A DNA stretch of 64,000 nucleotides from DATJGR01 sp963735085 (GTDB lineage Bacteria > Pseudomonadota > Gammaproteobacteria > Pseudomonadales > Azotimanducaceae): NCBI GenBank assembly GCA_963735085.1, contig CAVTJP010000005.1, positions 682,001-746,000 on the forward strand, in the 5' to 3' direction. Made by a program: the position numbers and the translations under genes. How positions within the stretch are numbered: position 1 is the stretch's first letter; every line of letters starts with the position of its first letter. The notes under the pieces are model-generated. The model made no database searches and was not told the DNA's origin. It saw nothing but the letters and a program-made list of their open reading frames with translations. Below are positions 51,649 to 60,985 of this stretch, in pieces.

Positions 51649-54080
51649 CAGGCCGATTCCTTCGGTCGCGGTGCACGCCCGGTGCGCTGCTCCACTTCGA
51701 GCACCGTCTGCATCGTCGACAATACGGAGTCGGGATTCAGGCTGATCGAGTCGATGCCGAGTTCGACCAGAAACGCCGCCATCTCCGGATAATCCGACGG
51801 CGCCTGGCCGCACAGGCCCGAGTGAATGCCGTTGCGCTGACACCCTTCCACCGCCATGCGGATCATGGCTTTGACGCCGTCGTCGCGCTCGTCGTAATCG
51901 AACGCGACGATCTCCGAATCGCGGTCGACCCCGAGCGTCAGCTGCGTCAGGTCGTTGGAGCCGATCGAGAATCCATCGAACCGCAGCGCAAACTGATCGA
52001 GCAGAATCACGTTGTTCGGAATCTCGCACATCGCATACACCTTCAGACCATTCCGGCCGCGTTCGAGCCCACATTCGGCCATGCGGGCCAATACCCCATC
52101 GGCCTCGGCAATGCGCCGCACGAACGGGATCATCAGGATCACATTGGTCAATCCCATGTCCTCACGAACGCGCCGCATCGCCGCGCACTCCAGCGCGAAT
52201 CCTTCGGCATACGCCGGATGCGCATAGCGGGACGCGCCACGGAAGCCGATCATCGGATTGGCTTCGGTCGGCTCGAAGTCGCGCCCGCCAATCAACGACG
52301 CATACTCGTTGCTCTTGAAGTCCGACATACGCACCACCACCGGCTTCGGCCAGAACGCGGCGGCGATCGTGCCGACACCTTCCGACAACCGCTCGACGAA
52401 GAACGCAGCACCGTCCCGATAACCGCGGCACAGCGTTTCGATCTGCGCGCGAACGTCCGGATCGCGAATCTTGTCCGGATGCAGCAATGCCAACGGATGC
52501 GCCTTGATCGACTCGTTGATGATGAATTCCATGCGCGCAAGGCCGATACCATCGTTGGGGAGGAACGACGTCTTGAAGGCGAGGTCCGGATTGCCGAGGT
52601 TCATCATGATGTGGGTGGCCGGCCGCGGCAGCTCCGCGAGGTCGCTGCGGTCCACGGCGAATGGGACCGCGCCGGCGTAGACGCGCCCGACGTCGCCTTC
52701 GGCGCACGACACGGTCACCTCGGCGCCGTGGCCGACGCGTTGCGTTGCGTCGCCTGCACCGATGACCGCCGGAATGCCGAGCTCGCGCGCCACGATCGCG
52801 GCATGGCAGGTGCGGCCGCCGCGATTGGTGACGATCGCCGCCGCTTCCTTCATCACCGGTTCCCAGTCCGGTGTGGTGGTGTCGGCGACGAGCACTTCGC
52901 CAGCCCGAAAATCGCTCAGATGCGTGGAGTCGGTGATCACGTGTGCGCGTCCCATCGCAATCTTGGCACCCACGGAACGGCCCGTCGCGAGCAGATCGCC
53001 CGTGCCGGTCAGACGATAGCGCTCGAGGACCGTACCGCGCGTCTGCGATGCCACCGTTTCCGGACGCGCCTGCACGATGTAGAGCTTGCCGTCGATGCCG
53101 TCTTTGGCCCATTCGATGTCCATCGGGCGCGTACTGCCGGCCTTGCGGCTGTAATGTTCCTCGATGCGCATCGCGTACTCGGCCAAGGTCACCACGTCGG
53201 CGTCGCTCAAACAGAACCGTGCGCGATCGGCATCCGATGTCGCAACGTTGCGGGTCGCCTCACGGGTGCGGCCCTCGGCGTAGATCATCTTCATGTGCTT
53301 GTCGCCGAGCGCGCGCCGCAGCACGGTTCGATGCCCGGCGCGCAGCGTCGGCTTGTGCACGTAGAACTCGTCGGGATCAACCGCTCCCTGTACGACGTTT
53401 TCGCCCAACCCCCACGCGCCGGTGAGGAACACCACGTCACGGAAACCCGATTCGGTGTCGAGTGTGAACATCACCCCCGCGCTGGCGAGATCGGACCGCA
53501 CCATCTTCATGACGCCGATCGACAACGCGATTTTGAAATGATCGAAGCCCTGATCGATGCGGTAGTGAATCGCGCGGTCGGTAAACAAGCTGGCGAAGCA
53601 GCGTCGGCACGCGTCGAGCAGCGATTGCTCGCCGTGCACGTTGAGAAAGGTATCCTGCTGCCCGGCGAAGCTCGCCGTCGGCAGGTCCTCCGCGGTCGCC
53701 GAACTGCGCACCGCCAGGCTCAGGCTGTCACCGTATTCGTCGCGCAACCGGCCGTACCCCTCGAGAATCTCGTCGGCCACCTCGGGCGGCAGGCCGGCGC
53801 CATAGACGATCTCCCGTGCCTGCTTACCGCGCCGCGCCAGATCCGCGACGTCATCGGCGCGGATGCCATCGAGTGCCGCGTGCAGTCGATCCGCCGCACC
53901 GGCACGTTCCAGCACCAGACGATACGCCGGCGCGGTGATCGCAAAGCCGTTCGGCACCGGCACACCCTTCGGCACGAGTTGCCGGTACAGTTCGCCAAGC
54001 GACGCATTCTTGCCGCCAACGAGCGGCACGTCTTCGATACCGAGTTCATCGAAGAAGCGCAGATATTGAAAATCCGTCAT
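51648..54080 (-). CDS. ppsA: Phosphoenolpyruvate synthase
   Basis: PEP synthase (810 residues), pyruvate + ATP to PEP + AMP + phosphate. N-terminal ATP-grasp part (VPLVGGKNASLGELYRQL; RSSATAEDLPTASFAGQQDT), central phosphohistidine domain with catalytic His in GGRTCHAAIVARELGIPA, C-terminal PEP/pyruvate barrel (GIGLARMEFIINE; FDGFSIGSNDLTQLTLG; SGLCGQAPSDYP). It overlaps the HAD gene upstream (ATGA) and the hydrogenase beta gene downstream. Here it may recycle pyruvate while the hydrogenase works, as in fermenting cells. Confidence 0.96.
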   Translation of the reverse strand: MTDFQYLRFFDELGIEDVPLVGGKNASLGELYRQLVPKGVPVPNGFAITAPAYRLVLERAGAADRLHAALDGIRADDVADLARRGKQAREIVYGAGLPPEVADEILEGYGRLRDEYGDSLSLAVRSSATAEDLPTASFAGQQDTFLNVHGEQSLLDACRRCFASLFTDRAIHYRIDQGFDHFKIALSIGVMKMVRSDLASAGVMFTLDTESGFRDVVFLTGAWGLGENVVQGAVDPDEFYVHKPTLRAGHRTVLRRALGDKHMKMIYAEGRTREATRNVATSDADRARFCLSDADVVTLAEYAMRIEEHYSRKAGSTRPMDIEWAKDGIDGKLYIVQARPETVASQTRGTVLERYRLTGTGDLLATGRSVGAKIAMGRAHVITDSTHLSDFRAGEVLVADTTTPDWEPVMKEAAAIVTNRGGRTCHAAIVARELGIPAVIGAGDATQRVGHGAEVTVSCAEGDVGRVYAGAVPFAVDRSDLAELPRPATHIMMNLGNPDLAFKTSFLPNDGIGLARMEFIINESIKAHPLALLHPDKIRDPDVRAQIETLCRGYRDGAAFFVERLSEGVGTIAAAFWPKPVVVRMSDFKSNEYASLIGGRDFEPTEANPMIGFRGASRYAHPAYAEGFALECAAMRRVREDMGLTNVILMIPFVRRIAEADGVLARMAECGLERGRNGLKVYAMCEIPNNVILLDQFALRFDGFSIGSNDLTQLTLGVDRDSEIVAFDYDERDDGVKAMIRMAVEGCQRNGIHSGLCGQAPSDYPEMAAFLVELGIDSISLNPDSVLSTMQTVLEVEQRTGRAPRPKESA

Positions 54081-54787
54081 GTCGTTCTCCTGCTGGATGT
54101 TCCAGGCGGCCGCGTGCCCTGACGGACCAACCCGGCCGCATCGATACCGCACAGCTCGCCGATGCGCTCGATCTGCAGATCGGCAGGCGGATACTTCGAT
54201 ACCGTCTGAGGATCCAGCGCGTAATGTCCCTGGCGCGGAAAAACAGTTGTCAGGCGCTGCCGCCACGCCTGCTTCATCGCCGCAAGAATGCGCAGCTTGT
54301 CGTCCACCATGACATAACGGCGCGCCGGGAAGCGCCGCTCGACATCAGCGAGCATCTGCTCCTTGTGAATGTAGATCAGCACCCGGCCATCGACGGCGTC
54401 CCAGAGTCCGGAGCGCTGCACCTTGCGCGGTTGGAACACGGCATCGCCATCGGAAAGGATGACGGTGGTTCCAGCCGCACAAAGATGCGCGATGACGTCG
54501 AGTGCGTTCGGATACAGACATTGCGCAAACGGATAGTCCACCAGGAACGCCGACATCAGCAGCAGCCCCGGTTCGGTCATTTCGCTCAAACGATAGCGCT
54601 GCAGCGCGCCGAGATAGTCCGCATAACCGAGTTCGGCGCGCAACGCCTCGAAAATCCGCCAGTATCGATCGCGGTTCTCGGCACCGAATTCGCGCGCCAG
54701 ATGCTCACGCAGATCTGCCTGCACGCGATCGTTGTCGAGCAGCGTGTTGTCGACGTCGAGCAGGAACACGGTGTCATGGGTAGTCAT
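54077..54787 (-). CDS. HAD-superfamily hydrolase
   Basis: Haloacid-dehalogenase fold protein (236 residues). Motif I LLDVDNTLLDND (nucleophile and general-acid Asp), motif II Ser in TVILSDGDAV, motif III/IV KVQRSGLWDAV region and MVDDKLRIL. It probably dephosphorylates a small metabolite, for instance a sugar phosphate made by the surrounding pathway; the substrate is unknown. Overlaps with the genes on both sides. Confidence 0.85.
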   Translation of the reverse strand: MTTHDTVFLLDVDNTLLDNDRVQADLREHLAREFGAENRDRYWRIFEALRAELGYADYLGALQRYRLSEMTEPGLLLMSAFLVDYPFAQCLYPNALDVIAHLCAAGTTVILSDGDAVFQPRKVQRSGLWDAVDGRVLIYIHKEQMLADVERRFPARRYVMVDDKLRILAAMKQAWRQRLTTVFPRQGHYALDPQTVSKYPPADLQIERIGELCGIDAAGLVRQGTRPPGTSSRRTT

Positions 54788-57237
54788 GCTGCCTGCCTCG
54801 CTGGAATGGGATCCAGAATTCGGTACGCCAGCAGTTTCACGCGATCACTCACCAGGAACCATAGCAACGCATAGCCCCAGACGAATCCGGCCCAACCCCA
54901 GCCGAGCGGCGGCATCAGGAAACCGTACACCGCGATGAAGGTTGCCAGAATCTGGGTACCCAGCACCGCTATCCACAGAATCATCGCGGGACGGATCGAC
55001 CAGAACGGTCCCCGCGTGCGGGTCAGAAAGATCGTCAGGTGTCCAGCCACCGACAGCATCAGATACATCATCGGTTGCAGATGCGCGCGGTCGAAGTGAA
55101 ACACACGATCGCCGAGATAGAACAAACCGAACGCGGCGATCGGTCCGAGCACGCCCAGTACCGAGGCGATGCCCAGCACCACGCGCATGTTCCAGACCTC
55201 GGGGTCGTTGCTGAAATGCACGTTGTCGTAGGCGATCGACAGGATCGCACCGTCGTTGAGCAGCGCCAACATTACGATCATTACCGCCGTCAACGGATAG
55301 AAGTTGAAGATCAGGATCGCCGCGGTCATGAACAACAGCACGCGCAATGTCTCGGCGATGCGGTAGATCGCATAGTTGTTCATCCGCTGGAAGATCTTGC
55401 GGCTCTCCTTGATCGCATCGATGATCACCGACAAGCCCTGCGTCGTCAGCACGATGTCCGCCGCGGCGCGCGCCGCATCGGTGGCGCCGGATACGGCGAT
55501 GCCGCAATCGGCTTTCTTCAACGCCGGTGCATCGTTCACACCGTCGCCGGTCATGCCGACGATGTGGCCGCGCTTCTGCAGCACATCGACGATATGAAAC
55601 TTGTGCTCCGGGAACACCTGGGCGAAACCATCGGCGTCCTCGATGGACTTCGCCACTTCCGCGCTCTCGGTCGTTTCCGAATCGCCGAGGTTCCCCGCAT
55701 CGAGGATATCGGTGCCGAGGCCCAGCGCTTTGGCCATTTCCCTGGCAATGGCCAGCGCATCGCCGGTGACCATTTTGACCTTCACACCCATCGTGCCCGC
55801 GGTCGCAATGGTGGCCTTAGCCTGGTCCCGGGGTGGATCGAACAGGGGCAGCACGCCGACAAATTGCCATTCCCCGTCGCCATCGGCTCGCGCCACGCCC
55901 AACGAACGGAATCCGCGCGCGGCGAATGCATCGACCGCCTTGCCAACCGTAGCTTTGACCTGATCGGAATTGGCCGACAGCGCCATGATCACCTGAGGTG
56001 CGCCTTTGGTGACCTTGAACGTCTTACCATCCTTGTCCTTGACGCTGACCTCGGTGCGTTTGTGCACCGGATCGAACGGCGTGAAATGGACGATCTCGAA
56101 CGCCTTCAGCGCATTCTCGTCCTGCAATCCGCTCAACACCGCCAGATCGATGGTGTCGTTGTTGTCCGCGCGCGACGCGAGCGCGCCAACGAGGATCAGT
56201 TGTTCGGGCGTGATATCGCCCGCGCAGAACGGGTCGCCGAGGGTCAATTTATTCTGCGTCAGCGTGCCGGTCTTGTCCGAGCACAACACGTCCACGCCGG
56301 CCAGTTCCTCGATCGACACCAGCTTGCTGACAATGGTTTTCTTCGCGGCCAGCAGCCGTGCACCGACCGCCATCGTCACCGACAGCACCGTCGGCATCGC
56401 AACCGGAATTGCCGCTACCGTCAGCACCAGCGCGAACTGCAGCGTGGTGAGAATCGGGTCATGGCGAAAGACCGCGACGGCGATGATGATCGCCACCAGA
56501 ACCCCGGCGAGGACGATCAGGTAATTGCCGATCTTCAAGACCGCTTTCTGGAAATGGCTGACCGTGTGCGCCTCTGCCACCAGCGACGCAGTCTTGCCGA
56601 AATAGGTGTTCTTGCCGGTGCCATACACCAAGGCGTTGATTTCACCCTGACGGACGATGGACCCGGAAAACACCGCATCACCTGGATTGCGCTCCACCGG
56701 CAGTGATTCGCCTGTCAAAGCCGATTGGTCCACTTCGATCGCGTCGCCGTCGAACAGGCGCGCGTCCGCCGGCACGATATCGCCCAGCCGCATACGGATC
56801 ACATCGCCCGGAACCACTTCGCGGGCCGGCGGGTTGATCCATTTCCCGTCCCGTTTCACCCGCGCCTTGATCGCCAGATCGGCTTTCAACGCATCGATGG
56901 CATTGCCTGCCTGGTGTTCCTCCCAGAAACCGACCACGGCGTTGGCGAACAACAGCACCAGGATGATGAAAAAATCCGGCCAATGCTGCTCAACGGCCGA
57001 GAGGATCACCGCCGCTTCGATCATCCACGCAATCGGCCCCCAGAAGTAACTCAGGAACTGCAGAAGCGGATTGGTCTTCTTTTCCTCGATCTCATTCGGC
57101 CCGTATTGGGCGAGACGCTTTTGTGCCTCCGCCTGGGTCAGGCCCTCGGGCGACGATTGCAGTTTTTTCTGCACCTCATCTACGGGCAGTGTCTGGAGAT
57201 CGTCCTTCGGATCCGGCTTGTTGGATTTTTGATTCAT
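54784..57237 (-). CDS. P3A-type plasma-membrane H+-ATPase
   Basis: Proton-exporting P-type ATPase (817 residues), relative of fungal and plant Pma1. LPVDEVQKKLQSSPEGLTQ at the N-terminus, actuator LTGESLPVER, helix 4 IPVAMPTVLSVTMAVGA, phosphorylation site SDKTGTLTQNKLT, hinge GDGVNDAPALKKADCGIAV. ATG at 57237 gives the family N-terminus. Under energy limitation it could raise the proton gradient at the cost of ATP; in this operon it may serve pH homeostasis during fermentation. The APC permease gene ends six bases before. Confidence 0.93.
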   Translation of the reverse strand: MNQKSNKPDPKDDLQTLPVDEVQKKLQSSPEGLTQAEAQKRLAQYGPNEIEEKKTNPLLQFLSYFWGPIAWMIEAAVILSAVEQHWPDFFIILVLLFANAVVGFWEEHQAGNAIDALKADLAIKARVKRDGKWINPPAREVVPGDVIRMRLGDIVPADARLFDGDAIEVDQSALTGESLPVERNPGDAVFSGSIVRQGEINALVYGTGKNTYFGKTASLVAEAHTVSHFQKAVLKIGNYLIVLAGVLVAIIIAVAVFRHDPILTTLQFALVLTVAAIPVAMPTVLSVTMAVGARLLAAKKTIVSKLVSIEELAGVDVLCSDKTGTLTQNKLTLGDPFCAGDITPEQLILVGALASRADNNDTIDLAVLSGLQDENALKAFEIVHFTPFDPVHKRTEVSVKDKDGKTFKVTKGAPQVIMALSANSDQVKATVGKAVDAFAARGFRSLGVARADGDGEWQFVGVLPLFDPPRDQAKATIATAGTMGVKVKMVTGDALAIAREMAKALGLGTDILDAGNLGDSETTESAEVAKSIEDADGFAQVFPEHKFHIVDVLQKRGHIVGMTGDGVNDAPALKKADCGIAVSGATDAARAAADIVLTTQGLSVIIDAIKESRKIFQRMNNYAIYRIAETLRVLLFMTAAILIFNFYPLTAVMIVMLALLNDGAILSIAYDNVHFSNDPEVWNMRVVLGIASVLGVLGPIAAFGLFYLGDRVFHFDRAHLQPMMYLMLSVAGHLTIFLTRTRGPFWSIRPAMILWIAVLGTQILATFIAVYGFLMPPLGWGWAGFVWGYALLWFLVSDRVKLLAYRILDPIPARQAA

Positions 57238-57242
57238 AGATG

Positions 57243-58538
57243 TCACCGCCGATGCAACCGGACCGATCGTTTCATCAGCCGGTAGCCATCTTCGATCAGT
57301 AACGCCAGCGCGATCATCACGGCAAGCACCCACAACTTCCCGGGTTCGGTTTGAGCCGTCTGCCAGACCAGCGCAGTCATCGCCGCAACGCACGCCACAG
57401 CACCGGTTGCGGATATCCAGGCGCGGCTGTTCGTGCGCGAAGCATGATGTGTATTGGCAGCGTTCACCGCAGCGAAGATCAACAGAAAACCTGCACTGCC
57501 CAGCGTGGCGATGCTGGTGAGATCGAAAACGTTGGCCACGATCAGCGTCAAGCCGGCGCTGATCAACAGACCCGCGATCGGTTGACCCCAGATGTTGCGC
57601 TCCAGCAGGTCCGGCAATTCGTCGGCCTGCGCGATGCTGTAGCTCAGCCGTGCGGTGCCGTAGAGCGTGGCATTGATCGCCGACGCGGTGGACAGCATCG
57701 CCGCGATTGCGATCATCGTGAAACCGGCCTGGCCAAGCAAAGGCCGCGCAGCCTCCGCCAGCGCATAGTCCCGGGCTGCAACGATTTTAGCCACCGTGAG
57801 ATGGCCCACGGTAACCAGCGAGACCAGTACATACAGCGCGACGACGAACCCCACCGCGGTGTAGTACGCGCGCGGCAGCGTCTTCGCGACGTTGCGCACA
57901 TCCTGCGCTGTGTTGGCAATCAATTCGAAGCCCTCGTAGGCGACGAATATGATCATGCCGCCGGCAACCAGTTGCAGCGGCGGAGACCATGTGCCGGGCG
58001 CGATCCGGGTGACATCGATGCCGGTAAAACCGAACGCGACGAACAGCGACAGGATCGCCACTTTCAACCCGACGATCCATTTTTCCGCCCGGCCGATCGC
58101 CTGCGCACTGAGCAGATTGAGGCCGGTAATCGATACGACGACGAACGTGATCAATCCGTGTTTCGCGAGCGCCTGCCACGCGGCCGGGAAGAACGTCGCG
58201 CCATAACTGCCGAACGCAAATGCATACAGCGACAGCATGACGATGTAGCTCAGCCACAACAGTACGTTCAACGTGCCGGTCAGCTTGCCGGCGCCGAATG
58301 CTCTGTTCAGAAAGGTCACGGTACCGCCGCGGTTCGGATAGGCAACGGAGAGTTGCGCGTACGAATACGATGTCAGCAGCGCCACCGAGCCGGCCAGCGC
58401 AAACGTGACCGGCGTGCCGCCGTGCGCCAGTTGTACCGCCAGGCCAAGCACCGCGAAGATGCCGCCGCCAACCATTCCGCCAACGCCGATGGCGACCACT
58501 GGCCAGAACCCGATCCTGCCGTCGCCTGCGTTGTTCAT
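57243..58538 (-). CDS. APC-superfamily amino-acid permease
   Basis: Secondary transporter (431 residues, about 12 helices). The helix-1 motif VVAIGVGGMVGGGIFAVLG is typical of amino acid-polyamine-organocation permeases; AYEGFELIANTAQDVRN matches helix 6. Substrate unknown; an amino acid or amine used in acid resistance would fit the neighbouring proton pump, but this is inference. It sits between xfp and the H+-ATPase with gaps under 30 bases. Confidence 0.88.
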   Translation of the reverse strand: MNNAGDGRIGFWPVVAIGVGGMVGGGIFAVLGLAVQLAHGGTPVTFALAGSVALLTSYSYAQLSVAYPNRGGTVTFLNRAFGAGKLTGTLNVLLWLSYIVMLSLYAFAFGSYGATFFPAAWQALAKHGLITFVVVSITGLNLLSAQAIGRAEKWIVGLKVAILSLFVAFGFTGIDVTRIAPGTWSPPLQLVAGGMIIFVAYEGFELIANTAQDVRNVAKTLPRAYYTAVGFVVALYVLVSLVTVGHLTVAKIVAARDYALAEAARPLLGQAGFTMIAIAAMLSTASAINATLYGTARLSYSIAQADELPDLLERNIWGQPIAGLLISAGLTLIVANVFDLTSIATLGSAGFLLIFAAVNAANTHHASRTNSRAWISATGAVACVAAMTALVWQTAQTEPGKLWVLAVMIALALLIEDGYRLMKRSVRLHRR

Positions 58539-58562
58539 GCGCCCGCTGGTGACCCACGCACG

Positions 58563-60926
58563 TCAACCGTTCCATTTCCAATCACGGATTTCTGGCAGGT
58601 CCCGGCCGTGCTGGTCGATGTACTGCTTGTGTTCGATCAGTTTGTCCTTCAGCTGCTGCTTCAGGTAAATGCCCTTGTCGCCCGTCTGCGGCAGGCGATC
58701 GATCGCGTCCATTACGAGGTGAAAGCGGTCCAGATCGTTCAGCACCGTCATATCGAACGGCGTTGTGATGGTGCCTTCTTCCTTGTAGCCGCGGACATGA
58801 ATGTTGGCGTGGTTGGTGCGGCGATACGTGAGCCGGTGGATCAACCACGGGTACGCGTGGAAAGCGAAAATGACCGGCTTGCTGGTGGTGAACAGTTCAT
58901 CGAAATCCGTATCGCTCAAACCATGCGGGTGCTCTGCCTGCGGTTGCAGTTTCATCAGATCGACGACGTTGATCACACGGATTTTCAGTTCGGGCAGATG
59001 CGTGCGCAGGATCGACACCGCCGCGAGGGTCTCCAGGGTTGGCACGTCGCCGCAGCACGCCATTACCACGTCCGCCGATTCGGCCTGATCATTGCTGGCC
59101 CATTGCCAGATACCGATGCCTTCGCTGCAATGCTTCACGGCCGCGTCCATCGTCAGCCACTGCGGCGCCGGATGCTTGCCTGCAACGACGACGTTGACGT
59201 AATGGCGGCTGCGCAGGCAGTGGTTCATCACCGACAGCAGGCAGTTCGCGTCCGGCGGAAAGTAAACCCGCACCACCTCGGCTTTCTTGTTGACGACGTG
59301 ATCGATGAAGCCGGGGTCCTGATGGGTAAAACCGTTGTGGTCCTGACGCCAGACGTGCGATGCCAGCAGATAGTTCAGCGACGCGATCTTGCGCCGCCAC
59401 GGCAACGCCGCCGTGACCTTCAACCACTTCGCATGTTGATTGAACATCGAGTCGACGATGTGGATGAAGGCTTCGTAGCAATTGAACAGGCCGTGGCGGC
59501 CGGTCAGCAAATAACCTTCGAGCCAGCCCTCGCACTGGTGCTCGCTGAGCATCTCCATCACACGGCCGGCCGGCGCCAGAAATTCGTCGTTGGGCAGGGT
59601 CGCGGCGTTCCACTGACGATTGGTTTCCTCGAACACGGCGCCGAGTCCATTAGAGAGCGTCTCATCCGGACCGAACACTCGAAAATTGCGTTGGGGGGCG
59701 TTCAGCTTGATCACGTCGCGCAGAAACGGACCGAGCACACGTGTATCACCCATACCGGGCGCACCGGGAACCGGCACGCTCTGGGCGTACTCGCGAAAAT
59801 CCGGCATCCGCAGATCGCGCAGCAGCATGCCGCCGTTGGCGTGCGGGTTCGCGCCCATGCGGCGGTTGCCGGCGGGTGCGAGTTCGGCGAGTTCCGCGCG
59901 CAACCGGCCGTCGTCGTCGAAAAGCTCTTCGGGGTGATAACTCTTCAGCCACGTTTGCAGCATTTCGAGGTGTTCGGGATGAGTTGCCGGATCGGATAGT
60001 GGGACTTGGTGCGCGCGGAAGGTACCTTCATTCTGCAATCCGTCGACCACTTTCGGGCCGGTCCAGCCCTTCGGCGAATCGAGCACAATCATTGGCCAGC
60101 GCGGCCTCGTGAGGTTGCCGTTGCGACGCGCGTCGTGCTGGATTGCCCGGATACTTTCTACTGCCGCATCCAGCGTCGCGGCCATCGCCTCGTGCATCAG
60201 CTCAGGTTCGTGACCAGCGACGAAATGGGGCGTCCAGCCGTAGCCACGCAGTAGTTGCTCCAGTTCCTCGCGTTCGATCCGCGCCAGCACCGTCGGGTTC
60301 GAAATCTTGTAGCCGTTCAGATGCAGAATCGGCAGCACTGCACCGTCCGTCGCCGGGTCGAGGAATTTGTTGGAATGCCACGCGGTGGCAAGCGGACCCG
60401 TCTCCGCTTCTCCATCGCCGACGACGCATGCGACGATCAACTCGGGATTGTCGAATACCGCGCCGAACGAATGGCTGAGCGAATAGCCCAACTCGCCGCC
60501 TTCGTGAATCGAACCCGGGCACTCCGGCGAGGCGTGGCTCGGGATGCCGCCGGGGAACGAAAACTGTGTGAACAGTTTCTTCAAACCGGCTTCATCCTGA
60601 CTGACGTCGGGATAGATTTCGCTGTAGCTCCCCTCGAGATAAGTGTTGGCGACTACGGTCGGACCACCGTGCCCCGGCCCCGAGACATAGATCATGTCGA
60701 GGTCGTATTTCCTGATCACCCGGTTGAGGTGCGCGTAGACGAAGTTCTGCCCGGGGGTGGTGCCCCAGTGGCCCAGCAGCATGTGCTTCAGGTCGGAAAG
60801 CGTCAGCGGCCGTTTCAGCAGCGGATTGTCGTGAAGATAGATTTGACCGACCGACAGATAGTTGGCGGCCCGCCAGTAGCCATCGATCTTGCGCAGCAGT
60901 TCCGGTGTGAGCGTATTAGGTTTCAT
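58563..60926 (-). CDS. xfp: Phosphoketolase
   Basis: Xylulose-5-P/fructose-6-P phosphoketolase (787 residues, full family length), which splits the sugar phosphate with phosphate to acetyl phosphate plus glyceraldehyde-3-P or erythrose-4-P. Thiamine-diphosphate motifs: YVSGPGHGGPTVVANTYLEG, VCVVGDGEAETGPLATAWHS with the leading residues ACVVGDGEAETGPL, then HLNGYKISNPTV. DRHGLFNCYEAFIHIVDSM type segment reads GRHGLFNCYEAFIHI. ATG at 60926 gives the canonical start. No acetate kinase or phosphotransacetylase lies in the window. Confidence 0.95.
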   Translation of the reverse strand: MKPNTLTPELLRKIDGYWRAANYLSVGQIYLHDNPLLKRPLTLSDLKHMLLGHWGTTPGQNFVYAHLNRVIRKYDLDMIYVSGPGHGGPTVVANTYLEGSYSEIYPDVSQDEAGLKKLFTQFSFPGGIPSHASPECPGSIHEGGELGYSLSHSFGAVFDNPELIVACVVGDGEAETGPLATAWHSNKFLDPATDGAVLPILHLNGYKISNPTVLARIEREELEQLLRGYGWTPHFVAGHEPELMHEAMAATLDAAVESIRAIQHDARRNGNLTRPRWPMIVLDSPKGWTGPKVVDGLQNEGTFRAHQVPLSDPATHPEHLEMLQTWLKSYHPEELFDDDGRLRAELAELAPAGNRRMGANPHANGGMLLRDLRMPDFREYAQSVPVPGAPGMGDTRVLGPFLRDVIKLNAPQRNFRVFGPDETLSNGLGAVFEETNRQWNAATLPNDEFLAPAGRVMEMLSEHQCEGWLEGYLLTGRHGLFNCYEAFIHIVDSMFNQHAKWLKVTAALPWRRKIASLNYLLASHVWRQDHNGFTHQDPGFIDHVVNKKAEVVRVYFPPDANCLLSVMNHCLRSRHYVNVVVAGKHPAPQWLTMDAAVKHCSEGIGIWQWASNDQAESADVVMACCGDVPTLETLAAVSILRTHLPELKIRVINVVDLMKLQPQAEHPHGLSDTDFDELFTTSKPVIFAFHAYPWLIHRLTYRRTNHANIHVRGYKEEGTITTPFDMTVLNDLDRFHLVMDAIDRLPQTGDKGIYLKQQLKDKLIEHKQYIDQHGRDLPEIRDWKWNG

Positions 60927-60985
60927 TGGTAATTTCGACGCTGCTCCGCAGGTTCGGTTCGATGCCGAGGAGTCTGCACCGCGTC

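Noticed and set aside
51516..54122. Open frame of about 870 codons on the + strand
   Set aside because: Antisense to ppsA, whose motifs are unmistakable; composition is Arg/His-rich with no recognisable fold.
55039..56706. Open frame of about 555 codons on the + strand
   Set aside because: Mirror of the P3A ATPase gene; no family pattern.
57351..59999. Open frame of about 880 codons on the + strand
   Set aside because: It is antisense to the APC permease and phosphoketolase genes, is extremely rich in Arg, His, Gln and Asp, and shows no domain; such mirror frames are usual in GC-rich DNA.
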